Positions 37,621 through 51,400 of a stretch of 64,000 nucleotides of DNA are shown here, piece by piece. Each line of letters opens with the position of its first letter. The stretch's first letter is position 1. The position numbers and the translations under genes are program-made. The notes under the pieces were generated by a model. The model made no database searches, had not been told where the DNA came from, and worked only from the letters and a program-made list of their open reading frames with translations. Source of the stretch: Lytechinus variegatus (lineage: Eukaryota > Echinodermata > Echinoidea > Temnopleuroida > Toxopneustidae); assembly GCF_018143015.1 (NCBI RefSeq), contig NC_054753.1:31409292-31473291 (forward strand). Direction: 5' to 3'.

Positions 37621-39986
37621 CCTGCGTGATGCAACGAAGCCACCGTGTTGTTGTGAGAGCTTGTCGTCGGAGAGGGGTCATTCTCTTTCTGGCAGGATTA
37701 GAATTTCTTTACATGGATCCCTTCCTCTCTTAGTCCTTTAAATTGTGTTTCCTTCCAGTTTGAGGGCACCTGTAAACGCCTTTATCATCTCCAGCAATGA
37801 TATGATATGTTAGTGGTTTATGAATATTCATGCCATGGGTCAAATAGGGTCACTGCCTCTTATAATTATGGGATGCATTTAGAAGCCATCCTATCAAAAT
37901 TAATTAACTAATTTTTCTTTTGTTTAAAAATGGCCCTTTATTTTTTTTTCTAAAAAATTATGATACATGATTATTTGTGAGAAATTTAAATGGAGCAACA
38001 CAATTGTGTGTATCCTTTAATCTGACTAAATATTTTCAATTTATGAAGGGGAGGGGTGTCGTTGAATATGTACATTTACCAATAGATTTATTTTTGACAA
38101 GTTTGCTTTGCATCTTGACCTGTTACCAAACCATCAAACATTAAACATAAAAAACAGACTCTTTTAAGGATGCGCTTTGATCTTAACCTTTAAATTATGG
38201 TAGTTAATAGGAATATTGGTTTCAGTTCTTATCGGCCAATTCTTGTTTCCCATCAAGACTTGCTAGGTGCAAGAAATCTGTCAGAAAAGTGTTGGTTGAA
38301 TGAGTTATGTTGTAAAGCTAACGTTTTGAATAACAGTGAATATGCCAATGCCACATGACATGTATTATACACCAATAGGTAAGATTGATTTTGATGTAGT
38401 GATTTGTTATTGCTGTTAGGTAAATTGTACTAAATATCAAATTCTCTGATCATTCCATGGAAGTTCGAAGTAGGGGTATCTTCAAAAGAGCAAAACTGAA
38501 AGTAATTTTAGAAATAGTTGGAATGATATGATTGATTAGACATGGGAAGGGTATGTAATTTTATTTTCATCATTGTGCTGCTGTAGACGAGGTATATTTG
38601 TGAATGAGGGATTTCAATCCTGAATTGTTTTATTTTACCTGGGTATTAAGCACAAAGAAATGTAGTTCACTGTTTATGTACATTGTAGCTGCATGTGCGA
38701 ATCCCTATGTTCTGATTTTTACGAGTGAGGAAAATTTTATTATGGCAAAATTTATGGATCTGGTAGGGCTAGATTTCACTTTGATTTTTTTTTTCAAATG
38801 TCTATTTCTATTGATTGAATGCTCAATCTGCAAATTTGATTTCTTGATTTCTTGTCCAAGTTTCGGATTAAGGGACTGGCAGGATTATCAATGCTGTAAA
38901 ACCAGATAATCTTTTATAAATGCTTTGAATTTGGTTAGTATTCCACATTTCATTCTGTGATGTTGAGTCTAACTTCATATATTGATTAATGCCATGTAAT
39001 GCAACTGTTCGTTTGTAGAGCTATAGGTATGTATAAACTGCTTCATAGAGTGAAATGAGTTATGAGTGGTTTAGTGACATCAAAATGTTAAACAAATATG
39101 AGTGTCAACATGGAGCGAGTTGTTAAAAGGCTGCTAAAGAAACGAAAATGTTCTTAACAATTTTTTTTTTCATGAAGAGGATGTGGAGTGAGTTGTTCAA
39201 AATCTAGCCTTCTTGAAAAAAAAAATCTCCTGGGCATATGTATTGTTCATTTAGTTACTCATCATTATTCATGCTAAGTTTGAATTGGTGTATTCACCAG
39301 TGCCACATGTCAGCTTTTGTACAAAAATACATCCTTGTGATTTATTATCTGCAACTCCAAGCAATATGCTTTTTCCAAATTTTGGTGCTGGTAAAATTTA
39401 ACTTGAGCTTGTTTGGAAGAGTGCAAGATTGATAACTACTCCAAAGTTATCTATGTAGCATTTGATACAAGGGGTGATTCACAGAAAACAGAAGCTTTAG
39501 TAAACTCAAATGGAAAAAAAAAGTATTTGACTTATAGTTGATTATAGATGTGAATCACCCTGAGATGTATCTTCATTGGAGACCAATTTAAACCATATTC
39601 ATTGCAATCTTTTTGAAAGATTGGTGCCACAAAATTTACTAATTGCTAATACTTTTCTAAAAAATCTGGTTTTACAGCATTTGAATTGCATATAGCTGCC
39701 TGACATAGTAGGCTAGCTCATTAACTCCCATCGATATAGAGTGTTTTCATTTACTAACATTTATTTCATTCACATTTTATTCTGTGGTGGCTGGTTACTC
39801 TCCTGTAGGCTGTAATCACAGATAATCATTTTAGGAGCAGAAGGACATTATGTACACATTGTATGCCAGTGTTCTTTTGCACCCAACTGCATCCCCCATA
39901 CAATTGCTCAGCTTATTTGGTTGATGTGTCATAGTTTTTATGATATGGTGAAAACATCAACCTTTTCATTTACGGAGGCTAAGTAT
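37621..39986 (+). other. AP2M1 3' UTR and 3' flank
   Basis: AT-rich DNA without recognisable coding. The end of the AP2M1 transcript cannot be placed; AATAAA-type signals occur as far as about 42040 and 42205. Short open frames here match nothing recognised. Confidence 0.5.
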
Positions 39987-41147
39987 GGGTGATGTGGCTC
40001 AGTGGATAAGCCTCCAGACTTTGAACCACAGGGTCTGGGGTTTGAATCCCACTGCAGCACTTGCTTCCTTTGGCAATGTGTTTATCTGCATTTGCCACTC
40101 TCTACCCAGGTGTAGTAAATGGATACCTGGTAGGACTCATTCCTTGAATGCTCCATGCACATGATCAGGGTAACCGTGCTGAAGATGGGTGTAATAGTAT
40201 GTAGTACTCAGAAACATTGTAATGTGCTTTATAAATTTAGCATATTATTACTAGTTCATTATCATTAATCTTGCGCTTTCACCTGCTCCAATCTCTGACA
40301 TTGGTTACAATAAATTGCAGCAAATTCACATTCTACCCAATTGAAGAGGCTCCATTTTAATTTGTGGGATTCTTAGGCATCTATTTCGGATGAAATTGCA
40401 CTAAATGCTCTTGTATTCGTTCCATCTTTTCAGAAATCATTGCTACATATTAAAAAAAAATGAAATTGCAACATATAACTTTTTAGAAAACATTTGTTAG
40501 TGATTTTTTAAAAATATATTTTGCTTTAAAAATTGTAAAAAGAAATTTCCATACCTCTTTCCATACTTCTGAATTCAAATCAACAAGCTTAATAATGACG
40601 CAGCTGCTCAGTTTCCCTAACATGACAATATCCAAATCATTATCTTCTAAATTTTAATGAATTTCTTTAATACATTTACTATTAAAATTTTACCCTAATA
40701 TCTCATTAATTCTTCAAAAAATAAAAACAATGTTAAACAAGATATTAGCATCAGCTAAAGATACTTCATGATACACCAAACATTTTTTGTACATTAAAAA
40801 CAAAAAATAGTCCTGAAAAAAAAGCACCCAAAGATATAATCTATGATTACTTTTTGAGAAATGAATAAAAATAGAACTTAAAATATGACTTGTCAGTTGT
40901 TGGATTGCGCTAAATTGAAATAACTGGGTGTTTTTTTTAACAATGTGAAGTCTCACAGGTGTAATTGTTCAATAACTTTTTTTGCCATCATGGTGACCTT
41001 CAATGATTCTCTATGATTACAGCCAATCATTATCTTCATCTCCTTACTGAATCTTGCCGGTTCCTTCTTTCCGATACTTGGCAAGAAATGCCAAAATTTG
41101 CGGATCGGGCATTCAATCACCCTTCCATAGGAGAGTAACCACCACTG
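39782..41147. repeat. Possible long inverted-end element
   Basis: GTGGTGGCTGGTTACTCTCC at about 39784 is mirrored, minus three bases, by GGAGAGTAACCACCACTGA ending at about 41148. The interior holds the SINE at 39987-40250. Only about 25 bp match, so this is tentative. Confidence 0.3.
39987..40250 (+). mobile_element. tRNA-derived SINE, nearly full length
   Basis: The head GATGTGGCTCAGTGGATAAG (A-box side) and GGTTTGAATCCC (B box) are tRNA-like. A middle segment CTCTACCCAGGTGTAGTAAA, TGGATACCTGGTAGGA and a tail ATGTGCTTTATAAATTTAGC then ATTATTA follow. It resembles sea urchin SURF1-type SINEs. Related pieces are at 30981, 48922 and 61735. Confidence 0.85.
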
Positions 41148-44100
41148 ATATTTGTCCTTTTATTGCTTGTTTTGGGCCTCTTTTTTTTTTCTTATGTTAA
41201 AACGATGGGAGTGTAAGTCATGAAGCCATCCATCCAGTCCAGATTTTGACCTGTATTATTTTGAAAGAGAAAATGTATGAAACTGTTTTTGTAATTGCCT
41301 TTAGGCTTTGCTGGGTCCTGTAACACAAAGGTTAGTGATTAATCGTACACTTGATTTTCATGAATGATTGTACATTATAGTCAATGCAATTAATTAAAAA
41401 GAATATTCTACAATGATTACTAAGATTTGTGTTATGGGCCCCAGGTCTCACAAAATGTAGCAATTGATCATACATTTGAATTTTTGTGCATTGTGATCAA
41501 TGCAATTAAAAACTGTTATTTGGTACATACTAAGCTTTGTGTTATTGGGCCTAGGTAACGCTTCTCCTAATGTCAATTCTGTCAAATTGTCATTAATGAA
41601 AGGTATTATGAGACCAATAATATGTCGTGTGTTGTAGCTGGATATCTCTGGTTATCTCAAGGCATGAACAATGGAATGTAAAAAAAAATGAAACGAAAAG
41701 TTAATAGAACAAAATCATGTTCAAGTCAAGTTGATATGTTCTGTCTCGTTATATTTCATTGATATGATTAATAATGTTTCATGTTTCATTGTTTGATATA
41801 CTATTGCATTGATAATCCAGGTGATTTGTTTGTGAATCCAGTATACTTGGTAAAAAATAGAAGAAAATGCCCATCATATTTCAATATTAACATTATTCCT
41901 GTAAACCCTGGTTTGAAATGTATGAAATTCATTAGAAATATATAATATCTGATATGTAAGACAATTTGTTGAAATCTTCCTTTGTCTCATTTAGTCTTGA
42001 ACTTGTTGAATCATATAAGAAATATCAATATTTTACCAATTAAATAAAATCAATTAAAAATGATCATAACTCAGGAAAGTATTTACCTAGTGACAAAATT
42101 CATGTGTATCATTCATTTAGAAAGTTTGGTATTTAAACAGGAATTGTACTACTCCATTTGTGAGGAGTAAAAGGAGAAAAAATGGATGGACATTTACAAT
42201 TGAAAAATAAAATTGAGAATTAGAACTTATTTTCTTCCTCATGATCATGTGAATCTTGGCTTTAAAAGGGAAAAAGGGATATATTTGTTTTTTTTATGAA
42301 AACAATTGCTAGCAATTGATTGATCTATAATTGTTTTTTTTTAGAATTAATTGAATGCCAGTGCTGCGCAATGAGATCAGTAGTGTAAGTAGTCTGCAAA
42401 TTTGGTTGACTTATTTTGTATGGGAGAATAGAATTTAAATTGATTTTTGTAAACATTTACATCCAACTTCTATTAGTGAGAATGCACATCATTACCAAAG
42501 TCTCTTCATATTTCTTCATGTAAGGTCATTCTCATCCAAAGGATCGTTTTGTAAAGTAAATATCTTACAGAATGGAATAAGATGCGAGATTGAGTTCTGT
42601 AAATCTATTCCATGATGTATATATAAGCATGCATTGTATTAAAAGAAAAAAAAAGGTCTGTGAAGCTTAAATTTATATTGGGATGTTATGAAATGTTTAA
42701 TACTCCATCCATATGTATAGAAGAACAGCTGTACATGGAATTTAGATCAACAAATTTGCTGTTATCTTGTAAATTGTCAGTGGCTCTGTGCCAATAATTT
42801 TGGAAGTAAATTTATCAAGGCATGCATGTAAGTGTCAAAATAATTGCATTTCACTTTGTGTTCAACAAACCTTTTTTAAGTCTGGCATTGTAATCTGCTG
42901 CTAATCCGCAACAAAACTATATTTTTAACATATAAATATGAATGGGAACCAGAGCATCATGTTATCAAGAGTTGCTATTGATAATCCCTCAGCAGGGATA
43001 GAGATCAGTGATATGGCAACCATGTTGTTTTATAAATCATCAAAACTAGAAAACTTTGCCAGAGTTATGAAATATTCTTCTGAATTATTTATAGTCTACA
43101 TGTGTTGGATACTAGTGAATTAGGACAAAATGAATAGAAAATTTAAAGAATTATTTCAATATTTACTTTCTTGTGCATTTCGATATCTTCAAGATCATTT
43201 GTTTTATGGTAATCGTTATTGTTTTTGTATCCTTTTCGCAGTGTATATTCCTTTGTTTATTGGCTATCATATAGTTTGTAGTTATATTGTGACTGTTTCT
43301 CAAGCAAAAATAAATCTACATCCTTATATCAATCCCAAAACAAATTCTGGTTTATTTTTTTTCCAATTTTATTCATTTGTCTGTATGATTTGCATTCAAA
43401 AATGTGATAACCTTCAAAATATATATCAAGCCATTATTTTTCCTTCTTTCTTTTCTTCTCCTTTTCTCTATTTGCAGTTTCTCCCATTTTCCTGATCTAC
43501 TCTGATACTATTTTTTTTGTTGGGGGGGGGGTGGGTATTCATCTTTGAGTAAATCTTATTCATCCTATTAGGCTCCTTGTCAAAATTCAGCACAGCATCT
43601 ATTCCATTAGTTGTTTATCCTTACATTTCACTATCAGGAATGTCACTTGGTCAGAAGTTCAACTGTTTCTGTCATGAAGGAAAACAATTGACCTTTTCTA
43701 TCAACAAAGTATTTAAGTGAACATTACAATCGCCCAAAAATATCACTTATTTGACACTTTCAGTTGATTGCATTTGAAAGTGTTAATTTGATGGCATTTT
43801 GGGTAGTTAAATGTTTGAAAAAAATCCAGGTTTGATCATCAATGGATCCCCCAGAGAGCTTCCCTAGATCCTAAACATTTTCTGATTTTAGACCTAGTGA
43901 CATACCTGCAACATAATGCAATGAAGAATGCGGGAAAAGTCCCTTTGATAAGAAGTGCCTTTATAATGGAATCCCTGCTAAAAGTTCGCTACTTTTGACA
44001 AGGTGCCTGCTTATTGGTGATTACCAAGTATACATAAGAAAAAACAACTATTGTTATGAGGTTTTTATTATTTATTTTGGCAATGAAAATGGATAAAGAA

Positions 44101-44264
44101 ATTGACACAATATTGCACAATGCACCAATGAAAATAACGTAATATAGAATGTGTATCCAGTGGACTGCCAGGGTTGTCACACAAAGTAAACATCAAAAAC
44201 CTGGTTGACAATTGGCTGGTTCATAACATTTAGAACCGGGACAATAATACATCTATTTCAATAA
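40251..44264. other. Intergenic AT-rich DNA between AP2M1 and PIGP
   Basis: No coding sequence is recognised. Two similar segments (TTAGTGATTAATCGTACAC at about 41332 and a variant at about 41458) look like a small local duplication. A G run lies at 43523-43535. Confidence 0.5.
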
Positions 44265-44770
44265 TACGCTAATTTGCTGTTGGAATGCCTGATAATCTTA
44301 TTTCTAAGTTACAAAAAGTCCAAAATTCATGTGCAAGGCTTGTCTATCATGTGTCAAAGTTCAGTTCCACTACATCTCTTCTGAAAGAGCTCTACTGGTT
44401 GCCAGTACGGCAAGAAATTTAATTCAAATTGCATTCTGTTAAATGCATATAAATCATTAATCGGCCAAGCCCCACACTACCAGAATTACTCAAATTTAAA
44501 ACCTAATCACATAGTCAAAGCCTGCAAAGTTCCACAGATTCCCTCTCACAAAACAAAAGCCACACTTGGCGATCGTGTACTTGCTACCCCCCCCCCAAAC
44601 TGGAAAACCTGCCTACTGACAGCTCTCCATTACTATCTAAAATTTCAAAACATATCTCTTTAATCAAGAAAATTGCTGTGTCAACAAAGAATTAGGTAAA
44701 AAGAGCATTGAATAAGCGCAGTTGAATATATTCAAAGAAAAGATGCGCTATATTATTATTATTATAACAA
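44265..44770 (+). mobile_element. LINE (L2/CR1-like) 3' end
   Basis: Translation gives MPDNLISKLQKVQNSCARLV, then SLLKELYWLPVRQEI, a frameshifted NRPSPTLPELL, and a later GDRV segment. This is the carboxy-terminal part of L2/CR1-like reverse transcriptases (LQKVQNxAARLV ... LHWLPVRxRI). The 3' tail is GCGCTATATTATTATTATTA. It is 5' truncated and carries stops and frameshifts. Confidence 0.85.
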
Positions 44771-45314
44771 TACTTCAATGGGGCTAATTAAGTATTGATG
44801 AGGTCATATTTTGGGCCTCATGGACTGATTTCCAACAAATTTTGATTGTGGAGGTATTTCATCATGCTCTACCAAAATATGACATAAAAATGTTGATCTG
44901 CACAAGTGAAAAATTGATGACATCACACTTCATAATTCTATAAAACGATTTTAAACCAACCGATTGGAAATAATATGATATACTCAATCAGTGTAGAGTG
45001 AGTTTGACTGTGGTACAACCCTTAACATCTTGTCTGTGATGTCAGTCAAAGCTGACCCAGGGAGAAACAGGACCTGTTTGATGATTTATCTGACAGTTAC
45101 AAAAGGAACTGTGTTTATCAGCTAATCAATATCAAGGAAAGTTGTCAGATTCAACCACTTGTCAGAAAAAATGTTGATGAAATGCTCTATCTGTCAGAAG
45201 GGTATAAGATTATCCCTTGATGAAGAACCTTGCAGAGATGTAGTGGGGACACCAACCCAAGGAAACACAGATTCACTGTGAACATAAGACAATTGTTCAG
45301 CTATCATCGTCTTG

Positions 45315-45436
45315 TCATCTCTCCTGCTTCCCATTCATATATAGATGTCTATTAACCTCACTAATGTGAATATCATATATCGGTGGAATAGCATCTGGGG
45401 TAGGGTCAACCTTGGGCGGGTCCTTGGCATATTTAT
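45315..45436 (-). CDS. PIGP: PIGP terminal exon
   Basis: It reads [40 protein letters not shown] and stop (TCA at 45315-45317 on the plus strand). The acceptor on the minus strand is GTTTCTGTTGCAG. Confidence 0.93.
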
Positions 45437-48400
45437 CTGCAACAGAAACAAGAAAATGAAATCATACAGTAATATCTGTCATTTCAATACAGGAATATAT
45501 CTACATTGCTTAAGAGTATGGTATGTAGTTGGTTGGTTTGTAGACAATTCTTGATGACGAACTATAAGCTCAATGATCTCAACCTTCTAACAGGTAGCTT
45601 ATCAAAAATCTCTGGCAAGCATGCGAATGGATCAATATAAGATTGATGAAGTACTCAGGACTCTTTAAACCCTCGGGTAATTCTAAAAGGGAGTGGTTAT
45701 GTATTCCACTTAGTGTGATATCAGTGAGAATGTGTGTCAACCATCCAGGTCTATTAAGGATTGTAATAACTTTTAAATTTGAAAGAACAACCCAGTTTGC
45801 TTACTGGTAAATCTTCCGATATGCTGCACATGCAACAATGATCACAATTAAACACCATCTCTGTACATGGTCACTTGGTCTACATCTGCTGTGTCTGATT
45901 AGTTTCATCCTACATCCCAGGGGCCATATACTGAAAATCATCTTTAAGACAAATATTCTTCTTTTTTTCAGAGTTACAATAAAATCAGTTTTCTGACAAT
46001 TCTTTTATCTTCTCATAACTTTTCTTGTAACTTTCACTGACCATGAATGATGCCAGAGCAAAATTCGCGTTAAAAAACGGTGCATAAATTTCTTTGTGCG
46101 CAGGACAAAACAGAGATAAAAGGTATGCTGAAAGTTCTCTTTATCTTTTTTTTGTGTTAACTGTCTTGAAAAATGCAATCAAATTTACCAGAGGTAGGGG
46201 GCTATTGTAACTCAATATTGCATGCAATATTTCTCAGTCAACAATAATAATTTTGTGCTGCATACAAACCCTCAAATATCTTGTTTTACAAAAGAAGACA
46301 CTCCAGAGATATTACAGGGACAGATTTGCAAACTTTCTAACCTTTCAAAGAAAATTTGCCGGGGAAAATGGCCACGTGTACTTTAGAAAACAGCACACAA
46401 GCATAAGCGTCGGAAGCGCAAGGCAAATTACACGTAGGGTCAATAATGTGTTAAATGTTTTTAAAGAAGAGACGCTTCTATTGGTTGACCTCAGCATATG
46501 ACAACTTGAATTATTGGTTAATGATAAAATATTGGGTGTGTTAGAGACAAATAGGGGACATCCTTTACGAGATAAGACAATTTTCAGAATAAGATGACGA
46601 TGACGAAAAGCATTTGTATAACGCCTTTTATCTGTAAAAAAACATTCAAAGGCATCGGCTCCCTAGTATGTCACATATAATTCACAAAGAAAACTGATTT
46701 TAAATAATTTCAAGCAAGCTGTTATCTTGCCACATTACAAGAAAAGTTAAGGCAGTTTTCAGAATACCACCCCAGTCGACTTACTTGCCATTATTAGAGG
46801 ACAAGTCCACCTAAACAAAAAATTGATTTGAATAAAAAGAGAAAAATCCAACAAACATAACACTGAAAATTTCATTAAAATCGGATATAAAATAAGAAAG
46901 TTTTGACATTTTAAAATTTTGCTTAATTACATAGAACAGTTATATGCACATCCTGATCGGTATCCAAATGAGGAGACTGATGACATCATCCACTCACTAT
47001 TTCTTTGTATTTTATTGTATGAAATATTCTAATTTTCTCCTCCTTTTCAAGTGAAACAACAATTCCTTCACCCCTGAACATGTGGAATAAGCATTGTTCA
47101 ATACTATATGGTTCAGTCAAGTCGGTCCTTATTGTCCAATCTGTAAAAAATGAAATATCATATTATTCAAACAAGGCAAAAGCAATTTTGTGTCTCGCCC
47201 AATTATAAAAATAACCAGAAATATCGTGATTTGGGAGGGCACTGAACAGAATTGTATCGAACTTAATTTTGAAATGACTGGGATGGAATAACACTTGTCA
47301 TAATAGCCTTGAACGTAAACTTTACTGTTGACCCGGAGATGACCTTTGACCTTACCATGTGACCTCCGACTGCAGCATATCATGCAGGTCGCCTAAATAA
47401 TCTGCCATCCAAGTTTTATTGAAAAGTAACTTCCGGTTGCGGAGTTAGGTGTCATAAGAGAGTGTTGCATTTAAACTTTAACGTTGACCTGAAAATGACC
47501 TTTCACCTTACCATGTGACCTCCGACTGCAGCATAAGATGTATGTCCCCCAGGTCCATCTACCAACCAAGTTTAGTTGAAAGTGACTTACGGTTGCGGAG
47601 TTAGGTGTCATAAGAGAGTCTTGCATGTAAAACTTTAACGTAGACCTGAAAATGATCTTTGACCTCAGCCATGTGACCTCCTACTGCAGCATAAGATGCA
47701 TGTCCCCCAAACCTATCTACCATCCAAGTTTGGTTGAAAAGTAACTTATGGTTGTGGAGTTAGGTGTAGAAAAGAGTCTTGCATGTAAACTTTAACGTTG
47801 ACCTGAAATGACATTTGACCTTACCATGTGACCTCCAACTGCAGCATAAGATGCAGGTCCCCTAAGTCCATCTACCGTCCAAGTTTGGTTGAAAAGTATC
47901 TTAGGGTTGTGGAGTTATGTGTCGTTAGATTTGTGACGGACGACGGACGGACAGACGACAGACGGACGACGGACAGATGACGGACGGACGACATTGGATC
48001 CCTAAGTCTCGCCTTCACCTCCGGTTGGCGAGACAACAATAAAAAACAAAAGAAATAGTGAGTGAGGGACATCATCGACTGTCTCATTTGCATGTCACCG
48101 AGTTGTGCATATCAATGTTTTGTGAAAAATAAACGAAAATTTAAAATGTCATAACTTTCTTATTTTACATCCAATTTTGATGAAATTTTCAGTGTTATGC
48201 TAGTTTGATTTTTCTCTATGTATTCAAATCAACATTTTCCTGGGGTGGACTTGACCTTTAAGCCCATTTATATTTTATAGCCACTTGCTCCAACACCACT
48301 TACTCTATACAGAGGTGCTAAAAAAAGTCAGTGAGCACCACCAGAAAATGAAATATTTAAAAGTATTCAAGTTATGCCATCTGTTAGACATTTAATTGTG

Positions 48401-51400
48401 AAGTTCAGATGATAAAATATTACTTTCATTGCAATTTGTTTCTCTGGGCTCGCAAGAAGTTGTAGTGTCATTGACTGCATTCAATGCTCAACACAACAGA
48501 GAAACAAACATCTGAATTGACAATTAAATATCTAACAGATGGCATAATTTGAATATTTTTAATATGTTCATTTTCTGGTGGGGCTCACCAACCGATGTGT
48601 TGGCTCAGTTGTTAGAGCGTCCATCTCATAACCAGGAGGTCGGGAGTTCAAACCCCGGCTGCGTCAGACCAAAAGACGTTAAAAGATGGGAGTTGATGCT
48701 GCCCTGTTTGGTGTTTAACGATTAAAGAGATAGAGCCTCGTCAATTGGACAAAGCAAATTTTTGGAGTATTTCATTTCATGTCTATTTTGAACAATAAAA
48801 TATGGATTTTCATTTTTTCTTTTCATTTCATAATGATGTTACACGATCCAAAAAATTAGACCATTTGCTTTTAGATCAAGTGGGTGAAATAATGTTGTTA
48901 GACGATCTGGAAATTAAATCTGATTAGTCTCCGGACTTTGAAACAGAGGGTCATGGGTTCAAATCCCAGCCATGGCATCATTTCCTTCAGCAAGGAATTC
49001 ATCCAGTGTGCTGCACTCCACCCAGGTGAGGTAAATGGGTACCGGCAGGAAGTAATTCCTCAAAAAGCTGTGTGCACCGAATATACAGTGCGTATCAAAA
49101 AAAGTTTACACTTTGAAAAACCCCTGGGAACTCAAAAATATACAACATTTTGATAATTTTTTCACATATAATCTTGTGTTTGGGTCTCATCTATCCAATG
49201 AAAGTAAAAATTTTGACAGAATGTTACACTTGAGTGAGCACTGTCCATTTTTGTAAAGCTCGCAGATATCTGTTTGCGCAGAAATGCTCGTTTTCACGCT
49301 GTGTGAAGGGGAAAGGGCGAAATCAAACTTACCCTGTGAAACATTTCTCATACATTTCCCTTGCACTTTCAGTCAATTGAAATAAAACTGATACATTCAA
49401 GCATTTTGTAACAATTTTGCCGCCCAAATTGAAATTTGAACACTTAGTAAGCACAACATTTACCCTTTTTGTGCCAGCTGGATCTGAGGACATAACTGAA
49501 TCTGAACAAAAGTTTATATCAGACATCTCCAGCATTTTTTCACTGAGTTTTTATCATTTAAAGTGGGTTTACATCTAATTTTTCATTTAATACTTGTTTT
49601 CCCACACGTTTCCCAAGCTTGACAATGATTAACAAAATTAAATTCAAGCCTGAGCCATTTCATGTAAATAACAGCTCAGTGTAAAGCAAATATCGTCTCG
49701 ATGGCCTCGGTGTGTGGGGGAGTGGGGTGGGGCGCAATGCTCTCTTTGATGTGTTTTGGGCAAGGAAACAAATTTAAAAAGGTAAAAGATATCTTCAAAT
49801 CAATTTTACTAGCTGAATTCCATGTTTTCTTCATGATTAAGGTCTACTTTTATTTGAATAACTATTTCAAAGTTCTGCGCAAATCGTTTTTCACTAAATT
49901 TTCAAAAGTAAGTGGTGCTCACTCAAGCGGAAATATTTTTTGACAATTGTACCGTCATTTGCTTAAATGGATCTGTACCATTGTTAAAATGTGGAAAAAT
50001 CTTCAGGATATTACAAATCTATAATTTTACAGGATTTTTTCAAAGTGTAAACTTTTTTTGATACGCACTGTAGAGGTAGCCTAGCTTAGCCAGGTAATAA
50101 TAGCAGGGCCCGCTTTATTATTATAACCATCTGCATTTAGACCAGGTGGGTTTAGCCATGATGGTGTTAGATAATCTCCTTTAAGACTAAGTGGATACAC
50201 ACTCACCTGTTAGTGTTTTCATAGAATCTGGGGCTGGTGTAATAAGAAAACTATGACCAACATAGAAGATATAGATGAAATACAGGAAAACACATACATA
50301 GACTGGAAGTGCTAAAGCCCAGTATCTGAAAATAGATCAAATAAAACCATACTGAAAGGAGTTAAAAATTGATTAAAAAAATTAAGCACAAAAAGATAGT
50401 TGACTAATTTACCAGCTGGGCTCTCATTTTACTCCCTTGAATTATTTCAAACAAATATCATCTTTAGTATGGCACGTACAGTAAAAACTGAAATTTAAAT
50501 TTAGACTTACAGAGAACAAGTTGAGTCTGCCCAAGAAGACTTTCCATAAGTGGAATAATTATCCAAATTTCTTTCAGATCAGGAGGGTGTTCCCCAAAGA
50601 TTTAAGTGTGACTTCGATTCGTAATTTCATTTTTAGCTGCATGATGTATATAACACACCACCACATTGGTCAAGTCGTGCTAAGAGGACACACATTAATG
50701 CATATTAGTCAATAACATTGCATGTTACATATGTCAGCATTAAGGCATGACTTTATAAAGTCACACTTGACCCTTTGTAAAACAACCGTTTTAAAGGCTG
50801 TCTCTTGTAGGTTGATCAGATTTCTATGGGTTCATGAGATTAGATTTAATCATGTATACTTGTTTATAGAGCTCACAGGTTCAGAAACCTTCATCATAAC
50901 TGCCAGACATTAGAGCTATATAAAAACCTACAATTATCACTATGATTATTTTTGTAACCATGTTGATGTAAAACATCAACATTTCCTAATGTTGACAGTA
51001 CTATCAAGGGAGTTACAATAAAAATCAAACTTTGAAAATTCTCAATTAAATGAAAAAAAAAATGTCAAAAACATAGAACTTAAATATGTAAGTCCTGAAT
51101 GAATACTTTATCCTCCATATTTTTAAACAATGTGTACAGTATTTGGTATATGTTTACACTTCCTTATATTAACTTTTTTTAGGTGAAAATATATATTTTT
51201 TTATTTTGTATACCACATCGTATGACATACACAAGTATAATGCAAGTACCAACCATGTCTGTCAGTTTGAGAAGTAATAAACAGAAAGAGGAAAGACTAA
51301 AGGAGAAATAAATTTGAAAACAACAAATGAACAAAAAGAAGAAAATTTATTACTTTTGTGGCCAGTATGTAAGTCCAAGCGAATGAAGCAGCTCCACTGG

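Noticed and set aside
48593-48667. A tRNA-Met gene
   Set aside because: It has A- and B-box-like parts and CAT at the anticodon, but the acceptor stem does not pair and it continues into a SINE body.
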